Part shown: positions 1 to 6,831 of the stretch, piece by piece
How positions within the stretch are numbered: the stretch's first letter is position 1
Layout: the number at the start of each line of letters is the position of its first letter
Source of the DNA: Dehalococcoidales bacterium
GTDB taxonomy: Bacteria > Chloroflexota > Dehalococcoidia > Dehalococcoidales > UBA2162
NCBI GenBank assembly: GCA_016844285.1
Contig: JAENIS010000054.1
Location: 1-20,736, forward strand
DNA: 20,736 bases
Direction of reading: 5' to 3'
Notes under the pieces: model-generated
What the model was told of the DNA's origin: nothing
Databases searched by the model: none
Seen by the model: the letters and a program-made list of their open reading frames with translations, nothing else
Program-made: the position numbers and the translations under genes

Positions 1-108
1 GTACATTTCGTCGGCAGCTTCTTGGCTTTCAGCAGCATAATAAACAGTACCGACTTCCCAGTTGCATCCGCCACATTTTTCGTCGTCTCCCACTTCGTAA
101 ATTCTCAT
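1..108 (-). CDS. Start of a small unidentified protein (cut by window edge)
   Basis: An ORF opens with ATG at 108-106 on the minus strand and stays open for 36 codons to the window edge. It begins MRIYEVGDDEKCGGCNWEVG and is acidic, with a CGGC pair of cysteines at residues 12 and 15 that could bind a metal or form a disulfide. A GAGTGAGG stretch just upstream can act as ribosome binding site. It lies 78 bp downstream of the EVE-nuclease gene on the same strand, so it may belong to the same transcript. I do not recognise the family, and its C-terminus lies outside the window. Confidence 0.5.
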   Translation of the reverse strand, partial: MRIYEVGDDEKCGGCNWEVGTVYYAAESQEAADEMY

Positions 109-119
109 CTCAATGTTCC

Positions 120-161
120 TCACTCCCTTTCGGACTCTTTTACAACTTCTCGGTCAAGCAT
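120..161 (-). CDS. Possible 13-residue ORF with strong ribosome binding site
   Basis: ATG at 161-159 is preceded by a consensus AAGGAG seven bases upstream and followed by 13 codons (MLDREVVKESERE) and a TGA at 122-120. The TGA sits inside the GAGTGAGG that precedes the next ORF, which would fit translational coupling. The peptide is highly charged and has no recognisable domain. It may be a true micro-ORF, a leader, or the decayed start of a gene. The only support is the ribosome binding site and the tight spacing between two same-strand genes. Confidence 0.25.
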   Translation of the reverse strand: MLDREVVKESERE

Positions 162-186
162 GTTTAGACTCCTTTAGGTTATTGTC

Positions 187-1161
187 CTATTTTACTTCGG
201 TTAGTATGAGGTCGTTTTGTTCACTATTCACCCTATACTTTAATAACCTGACTGTTTTCTCCTCTATGAGTCTTCGCTTCTGTACATACTCCAAAACTTT
301 GTCATCGAAATCAAAACCAACCAATATACTTTGAACCATTTCGTTATCCCCACTAGCAAGTTTTCTGACAAGCCAATTCTCGTATTTAATAATCTGATTC
401 AGATTATCTTCTATGCAGATTCCAGTTTTCAACTCAATACAAGTAAAATTATGGAGGATGTCAACGCCATCAATAGCCGTTACGTGAGTGAGAAAAATAT
501 CCATCACTGTATTGAAAGAAGTAGGGACGTAATTTAGAAAATCGTAATACTCGCCGATGAGGCTCTTAAGCTTTCCCTGAGCAAAGGAACGCATAAACCA
601 AGCGTTTAGATAACCTTCTATTTTTATTCGTCCCTTGTTATCCGTTTCAAGGCTCAGTGGGAGAGCCTCTTCTCTAGCTAAAAACGGGTTCGTTGTTTGC
701 CTAAGCGAATAGAAAATGGGATTGTTCCTCAGCAGAAGGCGTATTAGTTCCTTTCCCTCTTCCGTGGTTATAGGTTGATGACTCTTCTTGGTAAAAGTCC
801 CCAAGTCAAAAGTCCATATCTTGCCTTTGTCTCGTAGGTCCAAAATATCGCTCAAAGCAATTGGTTTGCGGAACTCCCTTATCGAAGGCTCAAAGCAAAC
901 CCTATAAGGGTAAAGCTGGTCTTTTCTCCCCCAAACATCGCGCTCCTGATCAAGAAAGGGCCTGCTTGTTGCTTTCCATAAGCCATATATTCCTATATTT
1001 CTAACGTAGAAGAATATGAAGTCTCCTGGTCTTATAGCTTCAAACCCAGATATGATTTCTGAATTAGTCCTTTCGAAGGAATGAGAAATGCCACCATATA
1101 CTCCATATTCAAGACATTTTTCAAAATTATCTTTGCTGGCAAGAAATATATGATTCCCCAT
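187..1161 (-). CDS. EVE/PUA-like domain fused to PD-(D/E)XK nuclease, candidate modification-dependent restriction enzyme
   Basis: The 324-residue protein appears to have two modules. Residues 1-95 look like an EVE/YTH/PUA-like fold: GDFIFFYV (46-53), IYGLWKATSRPF (58-69) and YPYRVCFEP (84-92) follow the usual pattern of these modified-base or RNA-binding domains. Residues 200-315 look like a PD-(D/E)XK nuclease of the NucS/DUF91 type: an Asp at 221 (MDIFLTH), then IELKTG with E243 and K245, then a conserved LNQIIKYENWLVRKL helix. EVE domains are known to be fused to nucleases in enzymes that cut modified DNA, so a type IV-like restriction role is inferred. The start lies 36 bp after the PIN toxin stop on the same strand, with only a weak ribosome binding site (GTGAGAAGA). 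The gene looks AT-richer than secA next door, which suggests transfer. The fold assignment comes from motifs read by eye. Confidence 0.6.
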   Translation of the reverse strand: MGNHIFLASKDNFEKCLEYGVYGGISHSFERTNSEIISGFEAIRPGDFIFFYVRNIGIYGLWKATSRPFLDQERDVWGRKDQLYPYRVCFEPSIREFRKPIALSDILDLRDKGKIWTFDLGTFTKKSHQPITTEEGKELIRLLLRNNPIFYSLRQTTNPFLAREEALPLSLETDNKGRIKIEGYLNAWFMRSFAQGKLKSLIGEYYDFLNYVPTSFNTVMDIFLTHVTAIDGVDILHNFTCIELKTGICIEDNLNQIIKYENWLVRKLASGDNEMVQSILVGFDFDDKVLEYVQKRRLIEEKTVRLLKYRVNSEQNDLILTEVK

Positions 1162-1177
1162 ATAGTCTTCTCACTTT

Positions 1178-1198
1178 CCACAGCAGTGTTTATATTTT
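1178..1198 (-). repeat. Direct repeat of the secA 3' end, left copy
   Basis: These 21 bases match 2178-2198, inside the secA 3' end, with one difference (1192 versus 2192). On the minus strand, the bases directly after the PIN stop codon read, in the PIN frame, KYKHCCGK and then TGA (1197-1171). That is the usual end of a SEC-C zinc motif, as in SecA. The two copies bracket the PIN/antitoxin module. Confidence 0.7.
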
Positions 1199-1644
1199 CA
1201 ACTCTTCTTTTCGGCTTCCCCTACCCATCTTATCCGCTTAGCTTTCCCTTTCAGAGAGCTGGCCAGCTTCTTATCGGCTGTCCAGAGTTCACAGTCCGCT
1301 AGCTCGGCCACCGCCAGGTACTGCATATCATAGCAGACCGGCAGATTAAACTTCTTGGCCAGCTCCCAGGCTTTACGGTAAATCTGCTGTCCATCAATAA
1401 TCCTGATGGGAATTTCGAGATAAACTGAAAAGAGTTCTTCGCCTTCCTCAGGCAAGATTCGCTTAAAAAATACCTGTTGTCGCAGAACAGACGTGACCTC
1501 GGCGTGGAACATAGGCGGGCCCAAAAGTTCCACACTCTTTTCCGACCATTCCTGGCGTATGGCGTCTGCGTTGTCGTTTTGCTGCGCAACCAACAGCCAG
1601 GCCAATGCTAAGCTAGAATCAATGCAAACGCTGTTCGAGTTCAT
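1198..1644 (-). CDS. PIN-domain ribonuclease toxin (VapC-like)
   Basis: The 148-residue protein has the acidic residues expected of a PIN nuclease: D9 (CIDSS), an Glu in FHAEVTSVLR near residue 49, D106 in CYDMQYLAVAE and D125 in WTADKKL. VapC-type toxins are Mg2+-dependent RNases that cut tRNA or other RNA when their antitoxin is lost. The ORF overlaps the 3' end of the upstream HTH gene by 26 bp, the usual coupled arrangement of a toxin-antitoxin pair with antitoxin first. Directly after its stop codon the frame continues as KYKHCCGK, a SecA-like tail. The target RNA cannot be deduced. Confidence 0.85.
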   Translation of the reverse strand: MNSNSVCIDSSLALAWLLVAQQNDNADAIRQEWSEKSVELLGPPMFHAEVTSVLRQQVFFKRILPEEGEELFSVYLEIPIRIIDGQQIYRKAWELAKKFNLPVCYDMQYLAVAELADCELWTADKKLASSLKGKAKRIRWVGEAEKKS

Positions 1645-1957
1645 TCATACGCTCCTCTCGCATCTGCCGAATTAGCTCTCCAGCGTTGATTGGCTTGACG
1701 CCTCTGGCCTTCATCCGTTTGCGAAGAGCTATCGCCCGCTCCAGAAAATCGGGCTTGCTCTCGGCCTTGTATTCTCGGACGGCGGTCTCCCGGCAAAAGC
1801 TGGCGAGGTCGCTCCGCTTGATGAAAAGCTGATTGCCGAGCTTCTCCGCCGGTAGCTTGCCTCCCCAAATCCATCGGCGGATGGTCTCCATGTTCCGCCC
1901 GCACTCTTTGGCTGCCTCTCTAACACTGACTAACTCATTTTTTGTTTCCGTTGCCAT
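1619..1957 (-). CDS. HTH (excisionase/MerR-like) antitoxin of the PIN toxin
   Basis: This 112-residue protein starts with an excisionase-type helix-turn-helix at about residues 9-52: VSVREAAKECGRNMETIRRW followed by a GKLPAEKLGNQLFIKRSDL wing. The C-terminal half (65-112) is highly charged and helical, which suits wrapping and inhibiting the PIN toxin. ATG at 1957 has an AGGAGG ribosome binding site (1962-1967). The gene is first in a two-gene unit with the toxin and probably represses its own promoter through the palindrome at 1973-1989. It could be read as a phage excisionase, but the coupled PIN gene makes antitoxin the better call. Confidence 0.8.
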   Translation of the reverse strand: MATETKNELVSVREAAKECGRNMETIRRWIWGGKLPAEKLGNQLFIKRSDLASFCRETAVREYKAESKPDFLERAIALRKRMKARGVKPINAGELIRQMREERMNELEQRLH

Positions 1958-1972
1958 ATCGCCTCCTGATGA

Positions 1973-1989
1973 TGTAGTAGTCTACAACA
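1973..1989. promoter_or_regulatory. Operator-like palindrome at the toxin-antitoxin transcription start
   Basis: TGTAGTAGTCTACAACA is a 17-bp inverted repeat with one mismatched pair around a central T. It lies three bases downstream of the -10 hexamer, over the predicted transcription start, where a bound HTH antitoxin would block RNA polymerase. Binding is inferred. Confidence 0.5.
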
Positions 1990-1991
1990 AC

Positions 1992-2021
1992 ATTATAGAG
2001 GAGGCTTTATCTATTTGTCAA
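1992..2021 (-). promoter_or_regulatory. Near-consensus sigma-70 promoter of the antitoxin/toxin unit
   Basis: On the minus strand TTGACA (2021-2016) is followed after 18 bases by TATAAT (1997-1992). Both hexamers match the housekeeping consensus exactly. The start point falls near 1985, within the palindrome. The EVE-nuclease lies downstream on the same strand without an obvious promoter of its own and could be read from here. Confidence 0.7.
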
Positions 2022-2158
2022 TCTATCCCCCTGTCCCCCTTCCCTTCTATAGGGAAGGGGGAGTGTAAGTAAGAGAGAGGCGAAGCCTCTCTCTAAAACT
2101 CTCTTCCCTCTCCCCTTATCAAGGGGAGAGGGATAAAGGGTGAGGGATTCATGCACAA
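2022..2158. repeat. Intergenic palindromic repeat block 1
   Basis: The gap between the antitoxin gene and secA is filled by three palindromes: a CCCCTTCCC/GGGAAGGGGG stem near 2033-2062, a GAGAGAGGCGAAGCCTCTCTC hairpin near 2073-2093, and a CTCTCCCCT/AGGGGAGAG stem near 2107-2130. It ends with GGGTGAGGGATT and ACAATCTTTAAA, which resembles the right edge of the other blocks in this window. The stems could also act as terminators for secA, which ends at 2171. Confidence 0.75.
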
Positions 2159-2170
2159 TCTTTAAAAGAG

Positions 2171-4978
2171 TTATTTCCCACAGCAGTGTTTGTATTTTTT
2201 ACCGCTACCACAGGGGCAGGGGTCGTTGCGGCCAACCTTTCCTTTACCGGCCTTGACCGGCTGCTTCTGGCGGCCAGCGCTGGCTGCCATCTTGGCCATG
2301 ATTGAGGGTGGTGGTTGTCTCACTTCCTGCCGGACGAGGCCAACATGGTAGATGGTGTGAGCGACATCATGCCGGATGGCATCCATGAGCGCTTGAAACT
2401 GCTTATAGCCGGCACTCTTATAGGCGTCTACCGGCCGTATCTGACGCAAACTCTCCCACCCTACCTGGAGGCGCATATTCTCCATCTCGGTGAGGTGCTC
2501 CACCCAGAGGCTATCGATGATGCGGAGCATCACCAGGCGCTCCAGCATTCTCATATTCTCGGCGCCCACTTCCTTTTCACGTTGCTCATAAGCAGCCCCG
2601 GCTTCTTCAACCAGCCTGTCTTCAATCTGGTCTGGCTTGAGGGGGTCAAGGACTTCCTCGTTTAGCCCCGGTGGCAGTGGGAAGATGGTCGCCACCTCAG
2701 CCACTAAGCCCTTGATGTCCCGGCCTTCGCCGTGCTCATCCCCGGTGTGAGTGGTAACCGGCCCCCTTATCTCTTCCTGAACCATAGACAGGATGTTGGC
2801 TTTGAGGTTAGCGCCGCTCAGGAGCTTCTTTCTTTCGCTATAGATAAGCTCACGCTGCTTATTAACGACATCGTCATACTCAACCAGGTGTTTACGCATG
2901 TCAAAATGGTAGCCTTCTACTTTCACCTGGGCATTTTCGATAGCTCGATTAACCAGCGTATTCTCAATGGGGGTATCCTCGCCGATGCCCGCCCACTTCA
3001 TTAAGCCCGAAATGCGGTCGCCGCCAAAGCGCTTGACGATATCATCCTCGATAGAAACATAGAAACGGGAGCTACCCGGGTCGCCCTGTCGCCCGGTTCG
3101 ACCACGAAGCTGGTTGTCAATGCGTCTCGCCTCGTGGCGCTCGGTGCCAAGGATATGGAGTCCGCCCAGGCTGACTACCTTTTCGTGTTCTGCCTGCCAC
3201 TCATTTTCCTCTCTCTCCGCCGGATTACCGCCGAGGATGATATCAACACCACGTCCAGCCATGTTGGTGGCGACAGTGACGCTGCCGAGCCTGCCGGCCT
3301 GGGCAATGATACCAGCCTCTTTCTCATGGTACTTGGCGTTAAGCACATGGTGCGGTATGCCCTTCCTCTTCAGCAATTCGCTGAGTACTTCCGATTTCTC
3401 AATAGATACCGTACCAATAAGCACTGGTTGCTTCTGCTTGTAGAGTTCCTCCACCTCACGCACCACGGCGGCGAATTTAGACTTCTCGTCCTTGTAGATG
3501 CGGTCGGGAGAATCCTGGCGGAGCATTGGTTTGTTGGTGGGGATAATGACCACCTCAAGCTCATATATCTTGTGAAACTCTTCGGCTTCAGTGGCGGCAG
3601 TACCGGTCATACCGGCCAATTTCTGATACATGCGGAAGTAGTTCTGGAAGGTGACAGTGGCAAAGGTCTTGCTTTCCGGTTGCACCTTGACCCCTTCCTT
3701 GGCTTCGATGGCCTGGTGCAGACCTTCGGCGTAGCGGCGACCAAACATCAATCGTCCGGTAAACTCATCGACAATAATGACCTCGCCGTCCTTGGAAATA
3801 TAGTCGCGGTCTCGCTTATAAAGAACGCTGGCTTTAAGGGCGTTCTCCAGGTAGCGAGTCAGCGAGTAGTTGTCCGGGTCATAGAGGTTTGGGGACTTTA
3901 ATACCCCCCCCTTTCTCAGTTGCTCTTCGACATTGCTCGTGCCAGCCTCAGTCAGGTTAACCGTGCGTAGTTTCTCATCCACGGTGTAGTCCACTTCAGC
4001 GCGTAGGCGGGGAACCAGCCTGGCAAAGAGCTGATACTGCTGGGTGGACTCCTCTGCCTGGCCACTGATAATCAGGGGCGTACGGGCTTCGTCAATGAGG
4101 ATGTTATCGACCTCATCAACAATGGCGTAGTTCAGGGGACGCTGCGCCTGCTGGGGGAGGTCGATAACCATATTGTCCCGTAGATAGTCAAAGCCAAATT
4201 CGTTATTGGTGCCATAGGTAATATCGGCTGCGTAGGCTTCGCGGCGGGAGACGGGGCGGAGGAAGCTCCACCGTTTGTCCGCTGATTCGTAGGTTGGGTC
4301 ATAGATAAAGGAGGGGGACGGGTTATCCGGAGTCTGACCATAAATAGAGGCGATACTGATACCAAGGGCATCAAAGATTGGCCCCATCCAGTGGGCGTCG
4401 CGCTTGGCCAAGTAGTCGTTGACCGTAATCAGGTGGCAGCCCTTACCGGCAAGGGCATTTAAGTAGAGAGGGAGAGTAGCCACCAGTGTCTTGCCTTCAC
4501 CGGTCCTCATCTCGGCGATTTTGCCATGGTGAAGGATAATGCCGCCCATTAGCTGGACGTCGAAGTGGCGCTGACCAATTGTCCGCCGGGCGGCTTCACG
4601 AACGGCGGCAAAGGCTTCGGGGAGAAGCTCATCCAGGACTTCGCTGGCAACCTCCCGAAGCTCTTTTTCAAGCTGGCTGATTCGCTTCTCGAACCCCTGG
4701 TGCTGGTCATTTAGCTCATCCTTTTCCGGCTCTTCCTGTCTTTCAGCAAGTTTGTGCTCGGTCTCTGCCAAACCATGACGCGCATCGTTAAGCTCCTGTC
4801 GGATTTCAGCGGTAGCCTTGGCCAATCTAGCCCTGAAATCTTCCGTCTTCGCCCGAAGCTCAGCATCACTGAGTTTTTCAAACTCCGGCTCAAGCGAGTT
4901 TATCTCATCGACGAGCGGCTGTAAGCGCTTTAGTTCTTTCTCATTGGAATCTACAAGACTACCTAACCATTTCAGCAT
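2171..4978 (-). CDS. secA: Protein translocase subunit SecA
   Basis: SecA is the ATPase that drives unfolded preproteins through SecYEG at the inner face of the membrane. The 935-residue protein has Walker A MRTGEGKT (157-164), the DEAD-type VDEVDNILIDEAR, helicase domain 2 with TNMAGRGVDI and LRGRTGRQGDPG, and a C-terminal zinc motif CPCGSGKKYKHCC (Cys at 921, 923, 932, 933). It is longer than the roughly 840-900 residues of many SecAs. A charged, probably coiled-coil stretch lies at about 55-112, before LLPEAFAAVREAA, and an extra loop (YDPTYESADKRW...LRPVSRREAY) lies after the Walker B region; the loop type is seen in other Chloroflexota and Thermus-like SecAs. A weak AGGA ribosome binding site precedes the ATG. 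The last codons are duplicated at 1178-1198. Confidence 0.97.
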   Translation of the reverse strand: MLKWLGSLVDSNEKELKRLQPLVDEINSLEPEFEKLSDAELRAKTEDFRARLAKATAEIRQELNDARHGLAETEHKLAERQEEPEKDELNDQHQGFEKRISQLEKELREVASEVLDELLPEAFAAVREAARRTIGQRHFDVQLMGGIILHHGKIAEMRTGEGKTLVATLPLYLNALAGKGCHLITVNDYLAKRDAHWMGPIFDALGISIASIYGQTPDNPSPSFIYDPTYESADKRWSFLRPVSRREAYAADITYGTNNEFGFDYLRDNMVIDLPQQAQRPLNYAIVDEVDNILIDEARTPLIISGQAEESTQQYQLFARLVPRLRAEVDYTVDEKLRTVNLTEAGTSNVEEQLRKGGVLKSPNLYDPDNYSLTRYLENALKASVLYKRDRDYISKDGEVIIVDEFTGRLMFGRRYAEGLHQAIEAKEGVKVQPESKTFATVTFQNYFRMYQKLAGMTGTAATEAEEFHKIYELEVVIIPTNKPMLRQDSPDRIYKDEKSKFAAVVREVEELYKQKQPVLIGTVSIEKSEVLSELLKRKGIPHHVLNAKYHEKEAGIIAQAGRLGSVTVATNMAGRGVDIILGGNPAEREENEWQAEHEKVVSLGGLHILGTERHEARRIDNQLRGRTGRQGDPGSSRFYVSIEDDIVKRFGGDRISGLMKWAGIGEDTPIENTLVNRAIENAQVKVEGYHFDMRKHLVEYDDVVNKQRELIYSERKKLLSGANLKANILSMVQEEIRGPVTTHTGDEHGEGRDIKGLVAEVATIFPLPPGLNEEVLDPLKPDQIEDRLVEEAGAAYEQREKEVGAENMRMLERLVMLRIIDSLWVEHLTEMENMRLQVGWESLRQIRPVDAYKSAGYKQFQALMDAIRHDVAHTIYHVGLVRQEVRQPPPSIMAKMAASAGRQKQPVKAGKGKVGRNDPCPCGSGKKYKHCCGK
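2178..2198 (-). repeat. Direct repeat of the secA 3' end, right copy (within secA)
   Basis: This is the native copy, encoding the YKHCCG part of the SecA C-terminal zinc motif. The partner copy is exactly 1000 bases away at 1178-1198 with 20 of 21 bases identical. Confidence 0.7.
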
Positions 4979-5327
4979 ATCTTATCCTGTCTGCTCCTAA
5001 ATATTTATATTGTTGACCAATCTATCACCCTGTCTCCCTTGCCTTAGTAAGGGAAGAGGGCAGTAAGTAAGAGAGAGGCTCAACCCCTCTCTAAAAATCG
5101 TCTTCCCCCTTTGGCAAAGGGGGACACAGGGGGATTTGAAATCCCTCTCATTCTCCCTTTCTCAAAAGGAGAAGACCTGATAAAGACCGTTTTGGTAATC
5201 CATAAAAGGGTGTTTAAGAGGGGGGTTAACTCCTCTTTTAATATTCTTCCCCCTCTCCTTCAGGAAGGAGAGGGGGATTAAGGGGGTGAGGTTTAAGAAA
5301 CAATCTCTTCAGTCAGGATTTTTAGGT
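4979..5327. repeat. Intergenic palindromic repeat block 2 (secA-prs gap)
   Basis: No gene is seen here. The stretch from about 5015 to 5312 is a string of palindromes: a CCCTTGCC/GGGAAG stem near 5036-5060, a GAGAGAGGctcaaCCCCTCTC hairpin near 5072-5092, CCCCCTTTGGCAAAGGGGG at 5105-5123, and a perfect 12-bp stem with 4-base loop at 5249-5276. It closes with GGGGGTGAGGTTTAAGAAACAATCT (split here as GGGGGTGAGG, then AACAATCT), the same right edge as other blocks. The stems probably also end prs or secA transcripts. I see no clear secA promoter in it; a TATAAAT near 5000 is only a weak -10 candidate. Confidence 0.7.
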
Positions 5328-6266
5328 TTAGGCGAACATCGCCCCAATCGACTGCCCGGTATGAATACGCTGGATAGCTTCACCGAGCAGGGGGGCGATG
5401 GATAGAACGGTAATTTTATCCAGTTTCTTGCTACCGGTGACGGGGAGGCTATCGGTCACAACTACCTCTTTTACCGAAGAGCCGGCTATCCTCCTGATTG
5501 CCGGACCAGAGAGCACCGGGTGGGTACAGCAAGAGTATACCTCCTTTGCCCCTCGTTCCATTAAGGCCGCAACCGCATTGACCAGAGAGCCGGCCGTGTC
5601 TATTTCATCGTCAACAGTAAGGGCTACCCTGCCATCGACTTCACCAATAACATTAAGTGTCTCGGTTTGGTCATGGTTGCCCAGCCGTCTTTTTTCGATG
5701 ATAGCCAGCGGGGCATTAAGTTTAGCGGCCAGGTCGCGGGCTCGCCCGGAGATGCCAATATCGGTGGCGACCACAACCATGTCATCAAGATGCTGCTTCT
5801 TGAAATAGTCACTTAACAGATAAAGGGCAGTAAGCTCGTCAACCGGTATGTTGAAAAAGCCTTGTATCTGGGCAGCGTGCAAATCTACCGTCAGCAAACG
5901 ATTCGCCCCGGCAACGGTGAGCAGGTCAGCAATCAGCCGGGCGGTGATGGGCACACGAGGCTGGTCTTTCTTGTCGGTGCGACCATAGGCATAGTAGGGG
6001 ATGACGGCGGTGATACGTCCGGCGGAGGCTCGCTTCAAGGCGTCAATCATAATCAAAAGCTCGACCAGATTTTTATTGACGGGGGAGGAGAAGGGTTGAA
6101 TAACAAAGGTATCTCGGGAGCGGACATTTTCCATAAGACGCACAAATATATTCTCGTTACTGAACTCAAAGACCTCGCATTGCCCTAAGGGTATGCCCAG
6201 ATATTCAACCACAGCCCGGGCTAAGGCCGGATGGGCATTACCGGTAAACACTTTTAGTTCATCCAT
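5328..6266 (-). CDS. prs: Ribose-phosphate pyrophosphokinase (PRPP synthetase)
   Basis: Prs converts ribose 5-phosphate and ATP to PRPP, the precursor for purine, pyrimidine, histidine and NAD synthesis. The 312-residue protein has the usual class I length. Visible motifs are VDLHAAQIQGFF (127-138), the flexible catalytic loop with KRRLGNHD (192-199), and the PRPP-binding loop VDDEIDTAGSL (218-228), where most members have a hydrophobic residue in place of the Glu and Thr in place of the final Ser. ATG at 6266 follows an AGGGGGG ribosome binding site at slightly long spacing. It stands alone between two repeat blocks. hisB and purC, two PRPP-linked pathway genes, are the next core genes. Confidence 0.96.
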   Translation of the reverse strand: MDELKVFTGNAHPALARAVVEYLGIPLGQCEVFEFSNENIFVRLMENVRSRDTFVIQPFSSPVNKNLVELLIMIDALKRASAGRITAVIPYYAYGRTDKKDQPRVPITARLIADLLTVAGANRLLTVDLHAAQIQGFFNIPVDELTALYLLSDYFKKQHLDDMVVVATDIGISGRARDLAAKLNAPLAIIEKRRLGNHDQTETLNVIGEVDGRVALTVDDEIDTAGSLVNAVAALMERGAKEVYSCCTHPVLSGPAIRRIAGSSVKEVVVTDSLPVTGSKKLDKITVLSIAPLLGEAIQRIHTGQSIGAMFA

Positions 6267-6546
6267 TAAAAATTTACCCCCCTAAAGAAACAGCTTCAGT
6301 TTGCTCAAAACATTATAGCACTATTATGTGCTAACCTCACCCCCTTTATCCCCCTCTCCTGAAAGGAGAGGGGGAAGGAGATTTATAAGAGAGGCTTCGC
6401 CTCTCTTTGACTCTCATGCTTAAATACCTCTTGTTCTCCATTGAAGAAAGGGAGAAGCCTACCCCTTTGGCAAAGGGGACTAAGGGTGATTTCACTCCGG
6501 GCTTAGCCCCCTCTCTTGTTTTTACCCCCTCTCCCTTACTAAGAGT
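6267..6546. repeat. Intergenic palindromic repeat block 3, left part
   Basis: After about 65 bp of prs leader, a block starting near 6334 (CTAACCTCACCCCCTTTATC) holds a CCCCCTCTCCtgaaAGGAGAGGGGG hairpin (broken here as CCCCCTCTCC and AGGAGAGGGGG), an AGAGAGGCTTCGCCTCTCTT hairpin and a CTTTGGCAAAGG stem. No ORF is convincing. The block is interrupted at 6544 by a separate MITE-like element and resumes at 6689. Confidence 0.7.
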
Positions 6547-6688
6547 CTTGTATCAAATGTCATTCTGAGGAGCGAAGCGACGAAGAATCTGGGTGTGGGG
6601 CTAGTGGTAAAACAATAATACCCACCACCCCGAGACCCTTCGCTACGCTCAGGGTGACAATGAGGAAATCACTTTTGATACAAAGCCT
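6544..6688. mobile_element. 145-bp MITE-like element with target duplication
   Basis: The element is bounded by imperfect terminal inverted repeats (AGTCTTGTATCAAA at the left; TTTGATACAAAGCCT at the right) and flanked by an exact 8-bp direct repeat, TTACTAAG, at 6536-6543 and 6689-6696. Inside are TGTCATTCTGAGGAGCGAAG and CCTTCGCTACGCTCAGGGTG, inverted copies ending TGTCA/TGACA. The insertion splits a CCCTTACTAAGGG palindrome of repeat block 3. No transposase gene is present, so it would have moved with enzymes from elsewhere. Confidence 0.75.
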
Positions 6689-6738
6689 TTACTAAGGGGG
6701 AAGGAAGCAGGGGGATAGGTTCCCTAAACAATATCAGG
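6689..6738. repeat. Intergenic palindromic repeat block 3, right part
   Basis: This is the continuation of block 3 after the 145-bp insertion: ACTAAGGGGGAAGGAAG, then GGGGGATAGGTTCCCTAAAC and an AACAAT edge like that of other blocks. Confidence 0.6.
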
Positions 6739-6744
6739 CTGCAA

Positions 6745-6784
6745 TTGGATAGCTGATGGTTTTCGGGTTATAATTAAGTATAAT
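6745..6784 (+). promoter_or_regulatory. Candidate hisB promoter
   Basis: Two overlapping TATAAT hexamers occur at 6769-6774 and 6779-6784, between the repeat block and hisB. The first has a poor TTGGAT -35 (6745-6750) at 18-base spacing. Without a good -35 the call rests on the exact -10 sequences and their position. Confidence 0.4.
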
Positions 6785-6831
6785 TGCGACGGGTGAGATG
6801 GTCTATTCCTCAAGAATAGGAGGGCAGATAA

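Noticed and set aside
3134..3901. 255-codon plus-strand frame inside secA
   Set aside because: It is antisense to well-conserved secA helicase sequence, has no ribosome binding site and no domain; it exists because of codon bias of secA.
5015..5312. Possible CRISPR array
   Set aside because: Repeats are palindromic blocks of uneven length without regular spacers, and no cas gene is in the window.
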